Positions 7,047 through 14,630 of a stretch of DNA of 19,774 nt are shown here, in pieces (the first letter of the stretch is position 1; each line of letters begins with the position of its first letter). The notes under the pieces were generated by a model. That model searched no databases. It was not told where the DNA came from and saw nothing but the letters and a program-made list of their open reading frames with translations. This DNA is from CANGYM01 sp044235825 (GTDB lineage: Bacteria > Pseudomonadota > Alphaproteobacteria > JAJTHO01 > CANGYM01). Location of the stretch: positions 1-19,774 of the forward strand of contig JBIIHL010000027.1 in the NCBI GenBank assembly GCA_044235825.1, given 5' to 3'. Position numbers and translations under genes: made by a program.

Positions 7047-7282
7047 CAGGTCTGTTCATTTCTGCCAGAACCTAACGATTCTGCGTCATTCCGGCCCAGC
7101 GAGCGATAGCGAGCGCCGAGGCGGAATCCAGCGCAAATGCCAAAACGCGAAGCGTTTTGTTCCTTAGTTTTCACACTACAAAGGCAAAAGGCTGCGCCTT
7201 TTGACAGTGGTGCTGGATACCGGATCAGCGGTCGCTGCGCTCCCTTGTCCGGTATGACGATGCACAGAAATGAACAGCCCTG
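7047..7282 (+). mobile_element. Repeat element copy B (MITE-like), complete, with target-site duplication
   Basis: This is a 236-bp non-coding element. Its left end CAGGTCTGTTCATTTCTG is the inverted repeat of its right end, with 17 of 18 bases matching. It is flanked by a perfect 10-bp direct repeat, CACCGCGCGG (7037-7046 and 7283-7292), the mark of transposition. Inside are two 8-bp hairpins with 3-nt loops: CAAAACGC-GAA-GCGTTTTG (7141-7159) and CAAAAGGC-TGC-GCCTTTTG (7185-7203). Outside these are two larger imperfect palindromes built on CCGG, arranged as mirror images. No transposase frame is present, so it would have to be moved in trans. It occupies much of the 435-bp gap between the divergent outer-membrane protein and dnaQ genes; the rest is promoter and leader sequence. 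Confidence 0.88.
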
Positions 7283-7338
7283 CACCGCGCGGTTTGGCGC
7301 CGCCAACGGTAGCGTTATTACAGGCGATAAGTTCTGTG

Positions 7339-7367
7339 TGGAAACCTGCGCGGGTCTTTGCTAAGAT
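7339..7367 (+). promoter_or_regulatory. Weak candidate promoter of the dnaQ-flhB operon
   Basis: TGGAAA (7339-7344) and TAAGAT (7362-7367) are spaced by 17 bp, each matching four of six consensus positions. Transcription would start near 7374, giving a leader of about 28 nt before the ATG at 7402. It is the best pair seen in the 119 bp between repeat copy B and the gene. Confidence 0.3.
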
Positions 7368-7401
7368 GATTTTATCTAAAAACCGGTTAGAGAGGGCAAG
7401 A

Positions 7402-8079
7402 ATGCGTCACATCGTACTGGATACAGAAACAACCGGTTTGGATCCGGCGCAGGGCCACCGTCTGGTGGAAATTGGCTGTGTGGAGGTTATCCATTATGTG
7501 CCAACCGGCAGGGTGTATCATCAATACATCAACCCAGAGCGGGATATCCCCCAAGGGGCCTTTGCGGTGCATGGGTTATCGGAATCGTTTTTGAAAAACC
7601 ATCCCCCGTTTCGCCAGATTGCTGGGGATTTTCTGGCGTTCGTTGGCCAAGATCCTTTGGTGATTCATAATGCCAAGTTTGATATGCGTTTTTTAAACGC
7701 CGAGCTGATTAACCATGACCTAAGCCCCCTGCCTATGGAGCGTGCCATTGACACCGTGACGCTGGCGCGAAAAAAATTTCCTGGGGGCCGCGCCAGTTTG
7801 GATGCGCTGTGTCAACGCTTTGGCATTGATCTTTCAAAACGTGAAAAGCACGGGGCCCTGTTGGATGCCGAGCTGTTGGCGGATGTGTATTTAGAACTGA
7901 TGGGGGGGCGCCAACCAGGCTTTGGCATGGCGGCAGAATCGTCCCAAAAGACGCAAGAGGGGCTTTCATCGGGAATCACGGCAGAGCGCCCCCTGAGGCC
8001 AGCGCGTCTTTTCAGCCCCACCGAGGCGGAGAAAGAGCGTCATGTTCCCTTTATTCAAAATCTGCGGGGGGCGGCGTGA
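7402..8079 (+). CDS. dnaQ: DNA polymerase III epsilon subunit, proofreading 3'-5' exonuclease
   Basis: It removes misincorporated bases behind the replicative polymerase. The 225-residue product has all three exonuclease motifs of the DEDDh family. Exo I is VLDTETTGLDP (Asp7 and Glu9), Exo II is HNAKFDMRFL, and Exo III epsilon is HGALLDAELLADVYLEL with the paired His and Asp. The C-terminal tail after about 180 is the part that binds the polymerase alpha subunit in known relatives. The start at 7402 follows GAGAGG with good spacing; reading from the in-frame ATG at 7270 would translate the end of repeat copy B. Its stop overlaps the next start (TGATG), so it heads a four-gene operon. Confidence 0.93.
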   Translation: MRHIVLDTETTGLDPAQGHRLVEIGCVEVIHYVPTGRVYHQYINPERDIPQGAFAVHGLSESFLKNHPPFRQIAGDFLAFVGQDPLVIHNAKFDMRFLNAELINHDLSPLPMERAIDTVTLARKKFPGGRASLDALCQRFGIDLSKREKHGALLDAELLADVYLELMGGRQPGFGMAAESSQKTQEGLSSGITAERPLRPARLFSPTEAEKERHVPFIQNLRGAA

Positions 8080-8255
8080 TGTCTTATCTTCTTTATGCCT
8101 TTATGGGGTTGACCATCCTGAGTTTGCTGCTGGGATTATCGTATTTTGTTCGCCCCTCTGAGGCAGCCCGCCTGAAATCCAACAAGATCATGCAGGCGCG
8201 TGTTTTGTTTCAGGCAGCGGCCCTGTTGTGTTTGGCCCTTTTGTTAATGCGCTAA
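8079..8255 (+). CDS. HIG1-domain twin-transmembrane small protein
   Basis: This short gene encodes 58 residues with two membrane helices (about 2-24 and 41-57) and a charged loop between them. The sequence NKIMQARVLFQ before the second helix matches the HIG1 motif (Q-x-x-x-R-V-x-x-Q type). Mitochondrial HIG1 relatives assist respiratory supercomplexes; alphaproteobacterial versions are common and mostly uncharacterised. The ATG overlaps the dnaQ stop by one base, which points to translational coupling. The next gene starts 6 bp after its stop. Confidence 0.8.
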   Translation: MSYLLYAFMGLTILSLLLGLSYFVRPSEAARLKSNKIMQARVLFQAAALLCLALLLMR

Positions 8256-8261
8256 GGTTTT

Positions 8262-8468
8262 ATGTCTTCGCCCGATCCGGCTTTGCTGAGTCTTTTGGTG
8301 TGCCCTGAAACGCGGGGACCGCTGCGTTATGATGCCGATCATCAAGAACTCATCAGCCTGCAGGCCAAAGTGGCCTATCCCATTCGCCACGGCATCCCCA
8401 TCATGCTGTGCGATGAAGCCAGAATGCTGACGGATGAAGAGCTGCAACGCTATGCTGTGACGGGCTGA
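8262..8468 (+). CDS. Trm112/UPF0434 family small protein
   Basis: The 68-residue product shows the family pattern: LLVCPETRGPL near the N-terminus, then QELISLQAKVAYPIRHGIPIML and an acidic end starting DEAR. As in many alphaproteobacterial members only the first cysteine of the ancestral zinc site remains. Eukaryotic Trm112 activates tRNA and release-factor methyltransferases; the role of the bacterial proteins is not settled. AAGG overlapping the previous stop codon serves as ribosome-binding site. flhB starts 1 bp after its stop. Confidence 0.88.
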   Translation: MSSPDPALLSLLVCPETRGPLRYDADHQELISLQAKVAYPIRHGIPIMLCDEARMLTDEELQRYAVTG

Positions 8469-8469
8469 T

Positions 8470-9540
8470 ATGTCCGAAGATCAGGACGATTCCCAGAAAA
8501 CCGAAGACCCCTCGCAGAGGAAGCTGGAGCAGGCGAAGGAAAAAGGACAAACGGTTTCCTCTAAGGAATTGTCCCACTTTTTTATTCTGCTGGGCGGGGC
8601 GTTGTCCCTGATGATTGTGTTGCCGGATCTGGGGGCGCAATTAACGGATTTTATGGTGCCTTTTTTGGGGCGTGTTCATGATATGGATCTTTCGGCCGAG
8701 GGCCTGAGATCCATGTTCCTAGGCATCGTGCTGCGCGTGGGTATGGTCATGGGGCTGTTTGCGGTCCTGATGATGGTGGCGGGATTTTTGGGATCTTTTT
8801 TGCAACACGGATTTTTATTCAGCACACAAAGCATCACCCCATCATTGGATCGGATTTCGGTTTTTAAGGGGTTTAAGCGCATTTTCAGCATGAAATCCGT
8901 TATGGAACTGGCAAAAAATCTGGCCAAGCTTTTGATTATTGGGGCGATTGTCTCGTCGTTGGTGATTCCCCTTTTTGGGGAAGAGATTACCCTTTTGCCG
9001 ACACTATCCTTGGGGGATCAAATGGTGTATTTGCGCCATTATGCCCTGCGGATTCTGGGGGGCGCTATGGGGGCCATGCTGGTGATTGCGGGGGCGGACT
9101 ATGCCTTTCAATTTTTCCAATTTCGCAAAGAGATGCGAATGACCAAACAAGAGGTTAAGGAAGAATACCGACAAACCGAAGGGGATCCCAAGGTAAAATC
9201 GAAGCTCAAGCAAATCCGGCGAGAGCGGGCCAGCAGACGGATGATGGCCAAGGTGAAGGATGCCACGGCCATCATCACCAACCCCACACACTATGCTATT
9301 GCCATTGTTTATGACCAAAACAGCGCCGCCGCCCCCATTGTGGTGGCCAAGGGGGTTGATGCCGTGGCCATGAAAATCAGGGAGGAGGCCAAAAAATATG
9401 ACATCCCTCTGGTGGAGAATCCCCCCTTGGCCCGCGCCCTTTATCAGGTGGATCTGGATGAAGAAATCCCCTTTGAACATTACGAAGCTGTGGCCAAAGT
9501 GGTTTCCTATGTTTTTGGCCTGAAAAAGAAAAAGCGTTAA
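8470..9540 (+). CDS. flhB: Flagellar type III export switch protein FlhB
   Basis: FlhB is an inner-membrane part of the flagellar export gate. It switches secretion from rod/hook to filament substrates when it cleaves itself and senses FliK. The 356-residue product has the N-terminal basic/acidic lead (SEDQDDSQKTEDPSQRKLEQAKEKGQ), four membrane helices up to about 215, and a basic cytoplasmic linker. The autocleavage motif Asn271-Pro-Thr-His274 follows, inside ITNPTHYAIAIVYD. Length is normal. It is the last gene of the dnaQ operon, an unusual place for a flagellar gene, and no fliR is adjacent. Repeat copy C follows 25 bp after its stop. Confidence 0.95.
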   Translation: MSEDQDDSQKTEDPSQRKLEQAKEKGQTVSSKELSHFFILLGGALSLMIVLPDLGAQLTDFMVPFLGRVHDMDLSAEGLRSMFLGIVLRVGMVMGLFAVLMMVAGFLGSFLQHGFLFSTQSITPSLDRISVFKGFKRIFSMKSVMELAKNLAKLLIIGAIVSSLVIPLFGEEITLLPTLSLGDQMVYLRHYALRILGGAMGAMLVIAGADYAFQFFQFRKEMRMTKQEVKEEYRQTEGDPKVKSKLKQIRRERASRRMMAKVKDATAIITNPTHYAIAIVYDQNSAAAPIVVAKGVDAVAMKIREEAKKYDIPLVENPPLARALYQVDLDEEIPFEHYEAVAKVVSYVFGLKKKKR

Positions 9541-9565
9541 GGGGGTAATGGCACGCGGGCGCTGG

Positions 9566-9801
9566 CAGGGCTGTTCATTTCTGACAAAACCTAACGATTC
9601 TGCGTCATTCCGGCCCAGCGAGCGATAGCGAGCGCCGAGCCGGAACCCAGCGCAAATGCCAAAACGCGAAGCGTTTTGTTCCTTGTTTAAAAAAATATAT
9701 CGGCAAAAGGCTGCGCCTTTTGACAGTGGCGCTGGATACCGGATCAGCGCTCGCTGCGCTCCCTTGTCCGGTATGACGATGCATAGACATGAATAGCCCT
9801 G
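9566..9801 (+). mobile_element. Repeat element copy C (MITE-like), complete, with near-perfect target-site duplication
   Basis: This is a 236-bp element of exactly the same length and orientation as copy B. The left end CAGGGCTGTTCATTTCTG and the complement of the right end match at 15 of 18 positions. Flanking direct repeats are CGGGCGCTGG (9556-9565) and CGGGCGTTGG (9802-9811), a 9-of-10 match, and differ from those of copy B. They are therefore target sequence, not element. The arms are nearly the same as in copy B, including both 8-bp hairpins. The central spacer differs: an A/T run replaces the TTTTCACA-type sequence of copies A and B. The TTCCGGC/GCCGGAA stem of the left palindrome is at 9608-9614 and 9639-9645. 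With the leuC promoter it fills the 347-bp gap between flhB and leuC. Confidence 0.87.
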
Positions 9802-9819
9802 CGGGCGTTGGTGCGTCTC

Positions 9820-9847
9820 TTGAAGTTATGAGGATATCTTGTATAGT
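9820..9847 (+). promoter_or_regulatory. Predicted sigma-70 promoter of leuC
   Basis: TTGAAG (9820-9825) and TATAGT (9842-9847) are separated by 16 bp. Transcription would start near 9854, about 34 nt before the leuC ATG. The -35 box begins 18 bp after the end of repeat copy C. No leucine-rich leader peptide or attenuator fits in the short leader. Confidence 0.5.
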
Positions 9848-9887
9848 GATTGTCCCTTAAAAAAACGCATTAAGAAAGATCGCTATC

Positions 9888-11288
9888 ATGACAGCCAAAA
9901 CCCTGTTTCAAAAAATTTGGGATGATCATTTGGTGGATCGCACGGGGGATGCGTGTTTGCTGTATATCGACCGTCATTTGATTCACGAGGTGACCAGCCC
10001 CCAAGCGTTTGAGGGTCTGCGTCAATCCAAACGGCGTGTGCGTCACCCTGAAATGACGCTGGCGGTGGCGGATCACAATGTTCCCACAGAAAATCGCGCG
10101 GCGGGGATTGCTGATGCCGAATCCCGATTGCAGGTGGATACGCTGGAGAAAAATTGTCATGATTTTGGTGTGACGTACTATCCGCTGGATGATGTGCGTC
10201 AGGGGATTGTGCACGTGGTGGGGCCTGAACAGGGGTTGACGTTGCCAGGATCCACCATTGTTTGCGGGGATTCCCATACCTCAACCCATGGGGCTTTTGG
10301 GGCGCTGGCGTTTGGTATTGGCACATCTGAGGTTGAGCATGTTCTGGCCACGCAAACCCTGATTCAGCGTCCGGCAAAATCCATGCGCGTGACGGTGAGC
10401 GGATCGTTGAAATCTGGTGTGGGTCCCAAGGATATCATTCTGGCCATCATTGCCAAAATCGGCACAGCAGGGGGCACGGGTTATGTGATTGAATATGCTG
10501 GTGATGCCATCACGTCTCTTTCCATGGAAGGCCGCATGACCATCTGCAACATGTCCATCGAGGCCGGAGCCCGCGCTGGCATGATTGCGCCAGATGATGT
10601 GACGTTTGACTATCTGCGGGGTCGTCCTTTGGCCCCCAAGGGCGCCGTGTGGGAGCAAGCCGTGTCCTATTGGAAGACACTCAAAACCGATGACGGCGCA
10701 ACCTTTGATAAAGAGGTTGTCATCGACGGCGCGTCTCTTGAACCCTTTGTGACGTGGGGCACCAGTCCAGAGGATGCCTTGCCCATCACGGGCCGCGTCC
10801 CCACGCTGGATGAGGCCAGAGATGATGCCCATCGTCAGTCGCTGGAAAGAACATTGGCCTATATGGGTCTGAAAGGCGGGGAAGCCATCACCGATATTGC
10901 CATTGATACGGTGTTTATTGGATCATGCACAAATTCGCGGATTGAGGATTTGCGCGATGTGGCCCGTTTGGTTCAGGGGAAAAAGGTTAAAGCAGGACTT
11001 CGGGCTATGATCGTCCCAGGCTCGGGTTTGGTGCGAGAGCATGCCGAAGCCGAAGGTCTGGATCAGATTTTTAAAGACGCTGGCTTTGACTGGCGGGAAC
11101 CAGGATGTTCCATGTGTCTGGCTATGAATGCGGATCGGTTGAGCCCTAAGGAACGCTGCGCCTCAACATCAAATCGGAATTTTGAGGGACGGCAGGGCAG
11201 GGAAGGGCGCACCCACCTGATGAGTCCCATCATGGCCGCTTCTGCGGCTTTGACAGGGCACCTGACGGATGTGCGGAGTTTCCTATAG
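9888..11288 (+). CDS. leuC: 3-isopropylmalate dehydratase large subunit
   Basis: With LeuD it isomerises 2-isopropylmalate to 3-isopropylmalate in leucine synthesis. The 466-residue product is the full-length bacterial LeuC type. The aconitase-fold landmarks DRHLIHEVTSPQAFEGLR, GDSHTSTHGAFGALAFGIGTSEVEHVLATQ and NMSIEAGARAG are intact. The [4Fe-4S] ligands are Cys347 (GSCTNS) with Cys407 and Cys410 (PGCSMC). The ribosome-binding site is weak (AAGAAAGA). The small-subunit gene leuD, usually next to it, is not in the window; hemW overlaps the end instead. Confidence 0.96.
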   Translation: MTAKTLFQKIWDDHLVDRTGDACLLYIDRHLIHEVTSPQAFEGLRQSKRRVRHPEMTLAVADHNVPTENRAAGIADAESRLQVDTLEKNCHDFGVTYYPLDDVRQGIVHVVGPEQGLTLPGSTIVCGDSHTSTHGAFGALAFGIGTSEVEHVLATQTLIQRPAKSMRVTVSGSLKSGVGPKDIILAIIAKIGTAGGTGYVIEYAGDAITSLSMEGRMTICNMSIEAGARAGMIAPDDVTFDYLRGRPLAPKGAVWEQAVSYWKTLKTDDGATFDKEVVIDGASLEPFVTWGTSPEDALPITGRVPTLDEARDDAHRQSLERTLAYMGLKGGEAITDIAIDTVFIGSCTNSRIEDLRDVARLVQGKKVKAGLRAMIVPGSGLVREHAEAEGLDQIFKDAGFDWREPGCSMCLAMNADRLSPKERCASTSNRNFEGRQGREGRTHLMSPIMAASAALTGHLTDVRSFL

Positions 11289-12445
11289 TGGGTTTGCCGC
11301 CGCTGGCTTTGTACATTCACTGGCCGTTTTGCGCCAAAAAATGCCCGTACTGCGATTATAACAGCTATGCTGTGGGTTGGCATGCTCACGAGGCTGCCCT
11401 TTGGGCCAAGGCCTATATCCGCGCACTGGAAACCTTGGTCAGCGAGTATCCTCAGCATTGCTTAGATACCGTTTTTTTCGGGGGCGGAACGCCATCCCAA
11501 ATGCCCCTTTCGGTTTTGGCATCCCTTTTATCCGCCATTCATGATCTGTTTCCCGCACGGGCGGATGCCGTGGAAATGACGCTGGAGGCCAACCCCCGCG
11601 ACATCAGCAAAACATTACTAAAAAGCTATTATGATTTAGGAATCAACAGGATATCGCTGGGTGTTCAATCTTTTGATGATGATGAATTGATGTTTTTGGG
11701 GCGGGATCACAATGCCAAGGTCGCCAGAGACGCCCTAGATGCGGTGGCCACGGTGTTTGATCGTTATTCGATAGATCTGATGTATGGTTTGCCCCATCAT
11801 ACTCCGGCCTTGTGGCAGGGGCGACTTGAGGACGCTTTATCCCTAGGCACCCGTCATCTTTCGCTCTATCAACTCACCATTGAACCGGAAACAGGGTTTT
11901 ATCGTCCATTTCAGCGTGGTGACTATAAATTACCAGAAAACAGTGTATTGTCAGATTTATTTAATACAACACATGAACTTTGTGCGGACAGAGGATTGTT
12001 GGGATATGAAATTTCCAGCTTTGCGGTTTCGGGTCAGGAATGTCGGCACAATCTGCATTATTGGCATTATAACAGTTATTTTGGTATCGGCCCGGGCAGC
12101 CATGGCCGCGTGCATCACAATGGGCAGACCCACGCGCTGGCCAGCATGAAAAATCCGGCCGCCTGGCGGGAGGGGATTCTGAATGAAGGGATAGGGGTGG
12201 TTGAAAAAACCCCGCTTACCCCATCAGAGGCTGCGCTGGAGCGTTTGTATATGGGGCTGCGCCTGCGGGATGGGATACACCGTTCGGTGTTTCAGGATTT
12301 GCAAAACGGGGGTTATATTGATCTGGCGGCTTATCAGGCTTTGTGCGCCCAAGGTATGATGGCAGAGGGGCGGGAAACGGTTTTTTTAACGGACAAAGGG
12401 CGCCTGCGTCTGGATGGGGTGGTGGTGGATTTGATCAGGCTGTAA
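11288..12445 (+). CDS. hemW: Radical SAM protein HemW (heme chaperone, HemN-like)
   Basis: HemW proteins bind heme and hand it to respiratory enzymes; they were long misannotated as coproporphyrinogen III oxidase. The 385-residue product opens LALYIHWPFC and has the radical SAM cluster motif Cys15-x3-Cys19-x2-Cys22, followed by DYNSY. Unlike true HemN there is no further cysteine just after the motif. GGGTPSQMP and the LGVQSFDD segment are family landmarks, and the C-terminal HemN domain is present. It starts with GTG at 11288, overlapping the last base of the leuC stop, so translation is probably coupled. radC converges on it 34 bp downstream. Confidence 0.93.
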   Translation: MGLPPLALYIHWPFCAKKCPYCDYNSYAVGWHAHEAALWAKAYIRALETLVSEYPQHCLDTVFFGGGTPSQMPLSVLASLLSAIHDLFPARADAVEMTLEANPRDISKTLLKSYYDLGINRISLGVQSFDDDELMFLGRDHNAKVARDALDAVATVFDRYSIDLMYGLPHHTPALWQGRLEDALSLGTRHLSLYQLTIEPETGFYRPFQRGDYKLPENSVLSDLFNTTHELCADRGLLGYEISSFAVSGQECRHNLHYWHYNSYFGIGPGSHGRVHHNGQTHALASMKNPAAWREGILNEGIGVVEKTPLTPSEAALERLYMGLRLRDGIHRSVFQDLQNGGYIDLAAYQALCAQGMMAEGRETVFLTDKGRLRLDGVVVDLIRL

Positions 12446-12479
12446 CGTTGTTGCGATGCCGAAACGGTTTGGGAGTCAT

Positions 12480-13178
12480 TTATAACAGACCGCCCAATTG
12501 ACGGAACGAGGTAAACTGCTCGCCCTTGGTGACAATAATGTGGTCATGCAGTTTGATATGCACCGATTTCAGGGCGCGGTTGACATCTTCGGTATACTTA
12601 ATGTCCGCATGGGATGGGGTGGGATCCCCGCCTGGGTGATTATGAACCATAATCACGGCACTGGCGGAGAGTTCTAGGGCCCGCTTCACAACCTCGCGCG
12701 GGAAAATGGGCACGCTGTTGACGGTGCCGCGTTGATGCACTTCATCCCGAATGACGTGATTTTTGTTGTTTAGGAAAATCAGGCGAAACTCTTCTTCGGT
12801 TTTATGCCCCATCACAGCGCGGCAATAATTTACGACATGGTCCCAGTGGGACAAAACGGGGGTTTCTTTCATCTCGTGCTGTAAAATTTTGATACAGGCA
12901 ACATGGACCGCCCGCAGGACGCTTTGGGCGGCGGGGCCTATGCTTTTGAAGGCGGCAAAGTCTTCGGGTCTGGCCCGAATGACATCCGCAAAGGTGCCAA
13001 AATGGGCGATGAGGGCTTTGGCCAGTGGCTTCACATCCGACCTAGGCAGGGCGCCGAACAACAGGAGTTCCAAAAGTTCATAATCCGCCATCCCGTGGCC
13101 ATCGGTGTCCAGAAAACGTTGGCGCAGACGTTGCCGGTGGCCGTGGTAATGGGGGGCAGGGGATTCTGTATCCGGCAT
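12480..13178 (-). CDS. radC: RadC family JAMM/MPN-domain protein
   Basis: The 232-residue product has an N-terminal helix-hairpin-helix-like region (about 30-95, with FKSIGPAAQSVLRAV) and a C-terminal MPN domain. The metal-binding JAMM motif HNHPGGDPTPSHAD is at about 179-192 (His179, His181, Asp192). Despite the name, a role in DNA repair is doubtful and the activity is unknown. The ATG at 13178 is used; a TTG two codons earlier is possible. It begins 17 bp after the hom stop on the same strand and is probably cotranscribed with it. Confidence 0.93.
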   Translation of the reverse strand: MPDTESPAPHYHGHRQRLRQRFLDTDGHGMADYELLELLLFGALPRSDVKPLAKALIAHFGTFADVIRARPEDFAAFKSIGPAAQSVLRAVHVACIKILQHEMKETPVLSHWDHVVNYCRAVMGHKTEEEFRLIFLNNKNHVIRDEVHQRGTVNSVPIFPREVVKRALELSASAVIMVHNHPGGDPTPSHADIKYTEDVNRALKSVHIKLHDHIIVTKGEQFTSFRQLGGLL

Positions 13179-13195
13179 GAACAATCCCGTGGTGG

Positions 13196-14491
13196 TTAAA
13201 AGGGTTCAACGCGCAGCAGTTTGGGATCATCACACAAAATGTCCAGAGCGCGAATTTCAGAAAGGGTTTTCTGAATGACAGATTCTTGGCATTCGTGGGT
13301 GGTTAAGATCAGGGGGACGATGCCTTGGTGATACTCGGCCTCGGGCTGTTTCAGACTGCGGATGGACACACCATGATCGGCCAAAATCCGCGCGACATGA
13401 GACACAGCCCCCGCCACATCCCGCAGCATAAAGCGGACATAATACCGGCAGGTATAGGTGTCCATGGATTCGGGTTTGGCCTGAATCAGATCCCTGACAG
13501 AGACTTTAAAGGGATAAACATGCCGATGATTGGCCAAATCAATCAGATCGGCCATAATGGCAGAGGCGGTTGGATCCCCGCCCGCGCCCCGTCCGGTGAC
13601 CATGATTTCGCCCAGAAAATCCCCCTTAAACAAAACCCCGTTAAACACATCATCCACGTGGGCCAAGGGAATGTGGTTCGGGATCAGGGCAGGGTAAACA
13701 GCCTGATGCAAAATGCCGCGATGGTAACGGGCTTTGGCAATCAGTTTAATGACGTATCCGATGTCTTCGGCGGCGGCAACATCGGCGGCGGATAGGCCGC
13801 GGATGCCCTCGACATAAAGGTTATTCACATCGGGCACAACGCCGTAAGCCATGCTGGACAGCAGGGCAAGTTTCTGGGCCGTATCAATGCCGTCAATATC
13901 AAAAGAGGGATCGGCTTCGGCATAGCCGAGACGTTTGGCCTCTTCCAAAACATCCTCAAACGATGCCCCTGTTTTGGCCATGGTGGTTAGGATATAATTG
14001 CAGGTGCCATTTAAAATCCCATACAGGGATTCGATGGTGTTGGCGCTGGAGCCCTCCCGCAGCATTTTCAAAATGGGGATCCCGCCGGCCACGGCGGCTT
14101 CGTAGCATAGGCTCAGACCCTTGGTTTCGGCCTGCATCGCCAAGGCAACGCCGTGGTGGGCCATCATGGCCTTGTTGGCGGTCACAACAGATTTCCCGTT
14201 GGCCAGGGCAGTTTGGCAGACATCCAGCGCAATGCCGTTTTGTCCCCCCACCATTTCCACCACAACATCCACGCGGGGGTCTCTGGCCAAAGCCAAAGGA
14301 TCATCATGCCACGTATAGGCAGAAACATCCGCATGGCGGTGCCGCGTTCGATCTCTGGCAGAAACAGCAATAATTTGAATGGGATGGTCGCAAATTTTTC
14401 GCAGCAAATCGGTTTGGGTTTGTAGGATGCTCACCACGCTGCACCCGACAGTTCCCAAGCCGACTAAGCCCACACGAAGGGGGTTTTTCAT
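13196..14491 (-). CDS. hom: Homoserine dehydrogenase
   Basis: It reduces aspartate semialdehyde to homoserine, the branch point to threonine and methionine. The 431-residue product is of the monofunctional, ACT-containing type. The NAD(P)-binding loop GLGTVG is at 11-16. The catalytic region has AAVAGGIPILKMLREG and the NGTCNYILT motif. A C-terminal ACT domain (about 350-430, VRFMLRDVAGAVSHVARIL) suggests feedback control by threonine. The ATG at 14491 gives the family-typical N-terminus; an AAGGAG lies further upstream than ideal, with only a weak AGG close by. A terminator separates it from flgE upstream. Confidence 0.94.
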   Translation of the reverse strand: MKNPLRVGLVGLGTVGCSVVSILQTQTDLLRKICDHPIQIIAVSARDRTRHRHADVSAYTWHDDPLALARDPRVDVVVEMVGGQNGIALDVCQTALANGKSVVTANKAMMAHHGVALAMQAETKGLSLCYEAAVAGGIPILKMLREGSSANTIESLYGILNGTCNYILTTMAKTGASFEDVLEEAKRLGYAEADPSFDIDGIDTAQKLALLSSMAYGVVPDVNNLYVEGIRGLSAADVAAAEDIGYVIKLIAKARYHRGILHQAVYPALIPNHIPLAHVDDVFNGVLFKGDFLGEIMVTGRGAGGDPTASAIMADLIDLANHRHVYPFKVSVRDLIQAKPESMDTYTCRYYVRFMLRDVAGAVSHVARILADHGVSIRSLKQPEAEYHQGIVPLILTTHECQESVIQKTLSEIRALDILCDDPKLLRVEPF

Positions 14492-14573
14492 AAAGGGTTG
14501 CCTGAATTTCTCCTTGTCATGCCGTAGAAAAGCATTTTTTGGGGCAATTCGCAAGGCTGAGACGGCAGAACGC

Positions 14574-14613
14574 AAAACGCGCCCAAACATCAATTCAGAT
14601 GGGGGCGCGTTTT
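14574..14613 (-). terminator. Intrinsic terminator between flgE and hom
   Basis: An 11-bp perfect stem AAAACGCGCCC (14574-14584) pairs with GGGCGCGTTTT (14603-14613) around an 18-nt loop, which can itself form a CATC/GATG stem. On the minus strand it ends in TTTT, 18 bp after the flgE stop. It should end the hook operon transcript. The short T-run suggests it may be leaky toward hom. Confidence 0.7.
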
Positions 14614-14630
14614 GGTCATTTTAGATGGGT

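Noticed and set aside
6776..7306. Open frame of 176 codons on the minus strand across repeat copy B and the start of the outer-membrane protein gene
   Set aside because: It reads through the palindromic element, which has a similar frame in copy A. It then overlaps the well-supported signal peptide of the outer-membrane protein in another frame, and no ribosome-binding site supports it.
7047..9801. CRISPR array or REP/BIME cluster formed by the repeats
   Set aside because: The copies are 236 bp long, kilobases apart, and have TIRs and target duplications; there is no regular spacer-repeat array and no tandem clustering.
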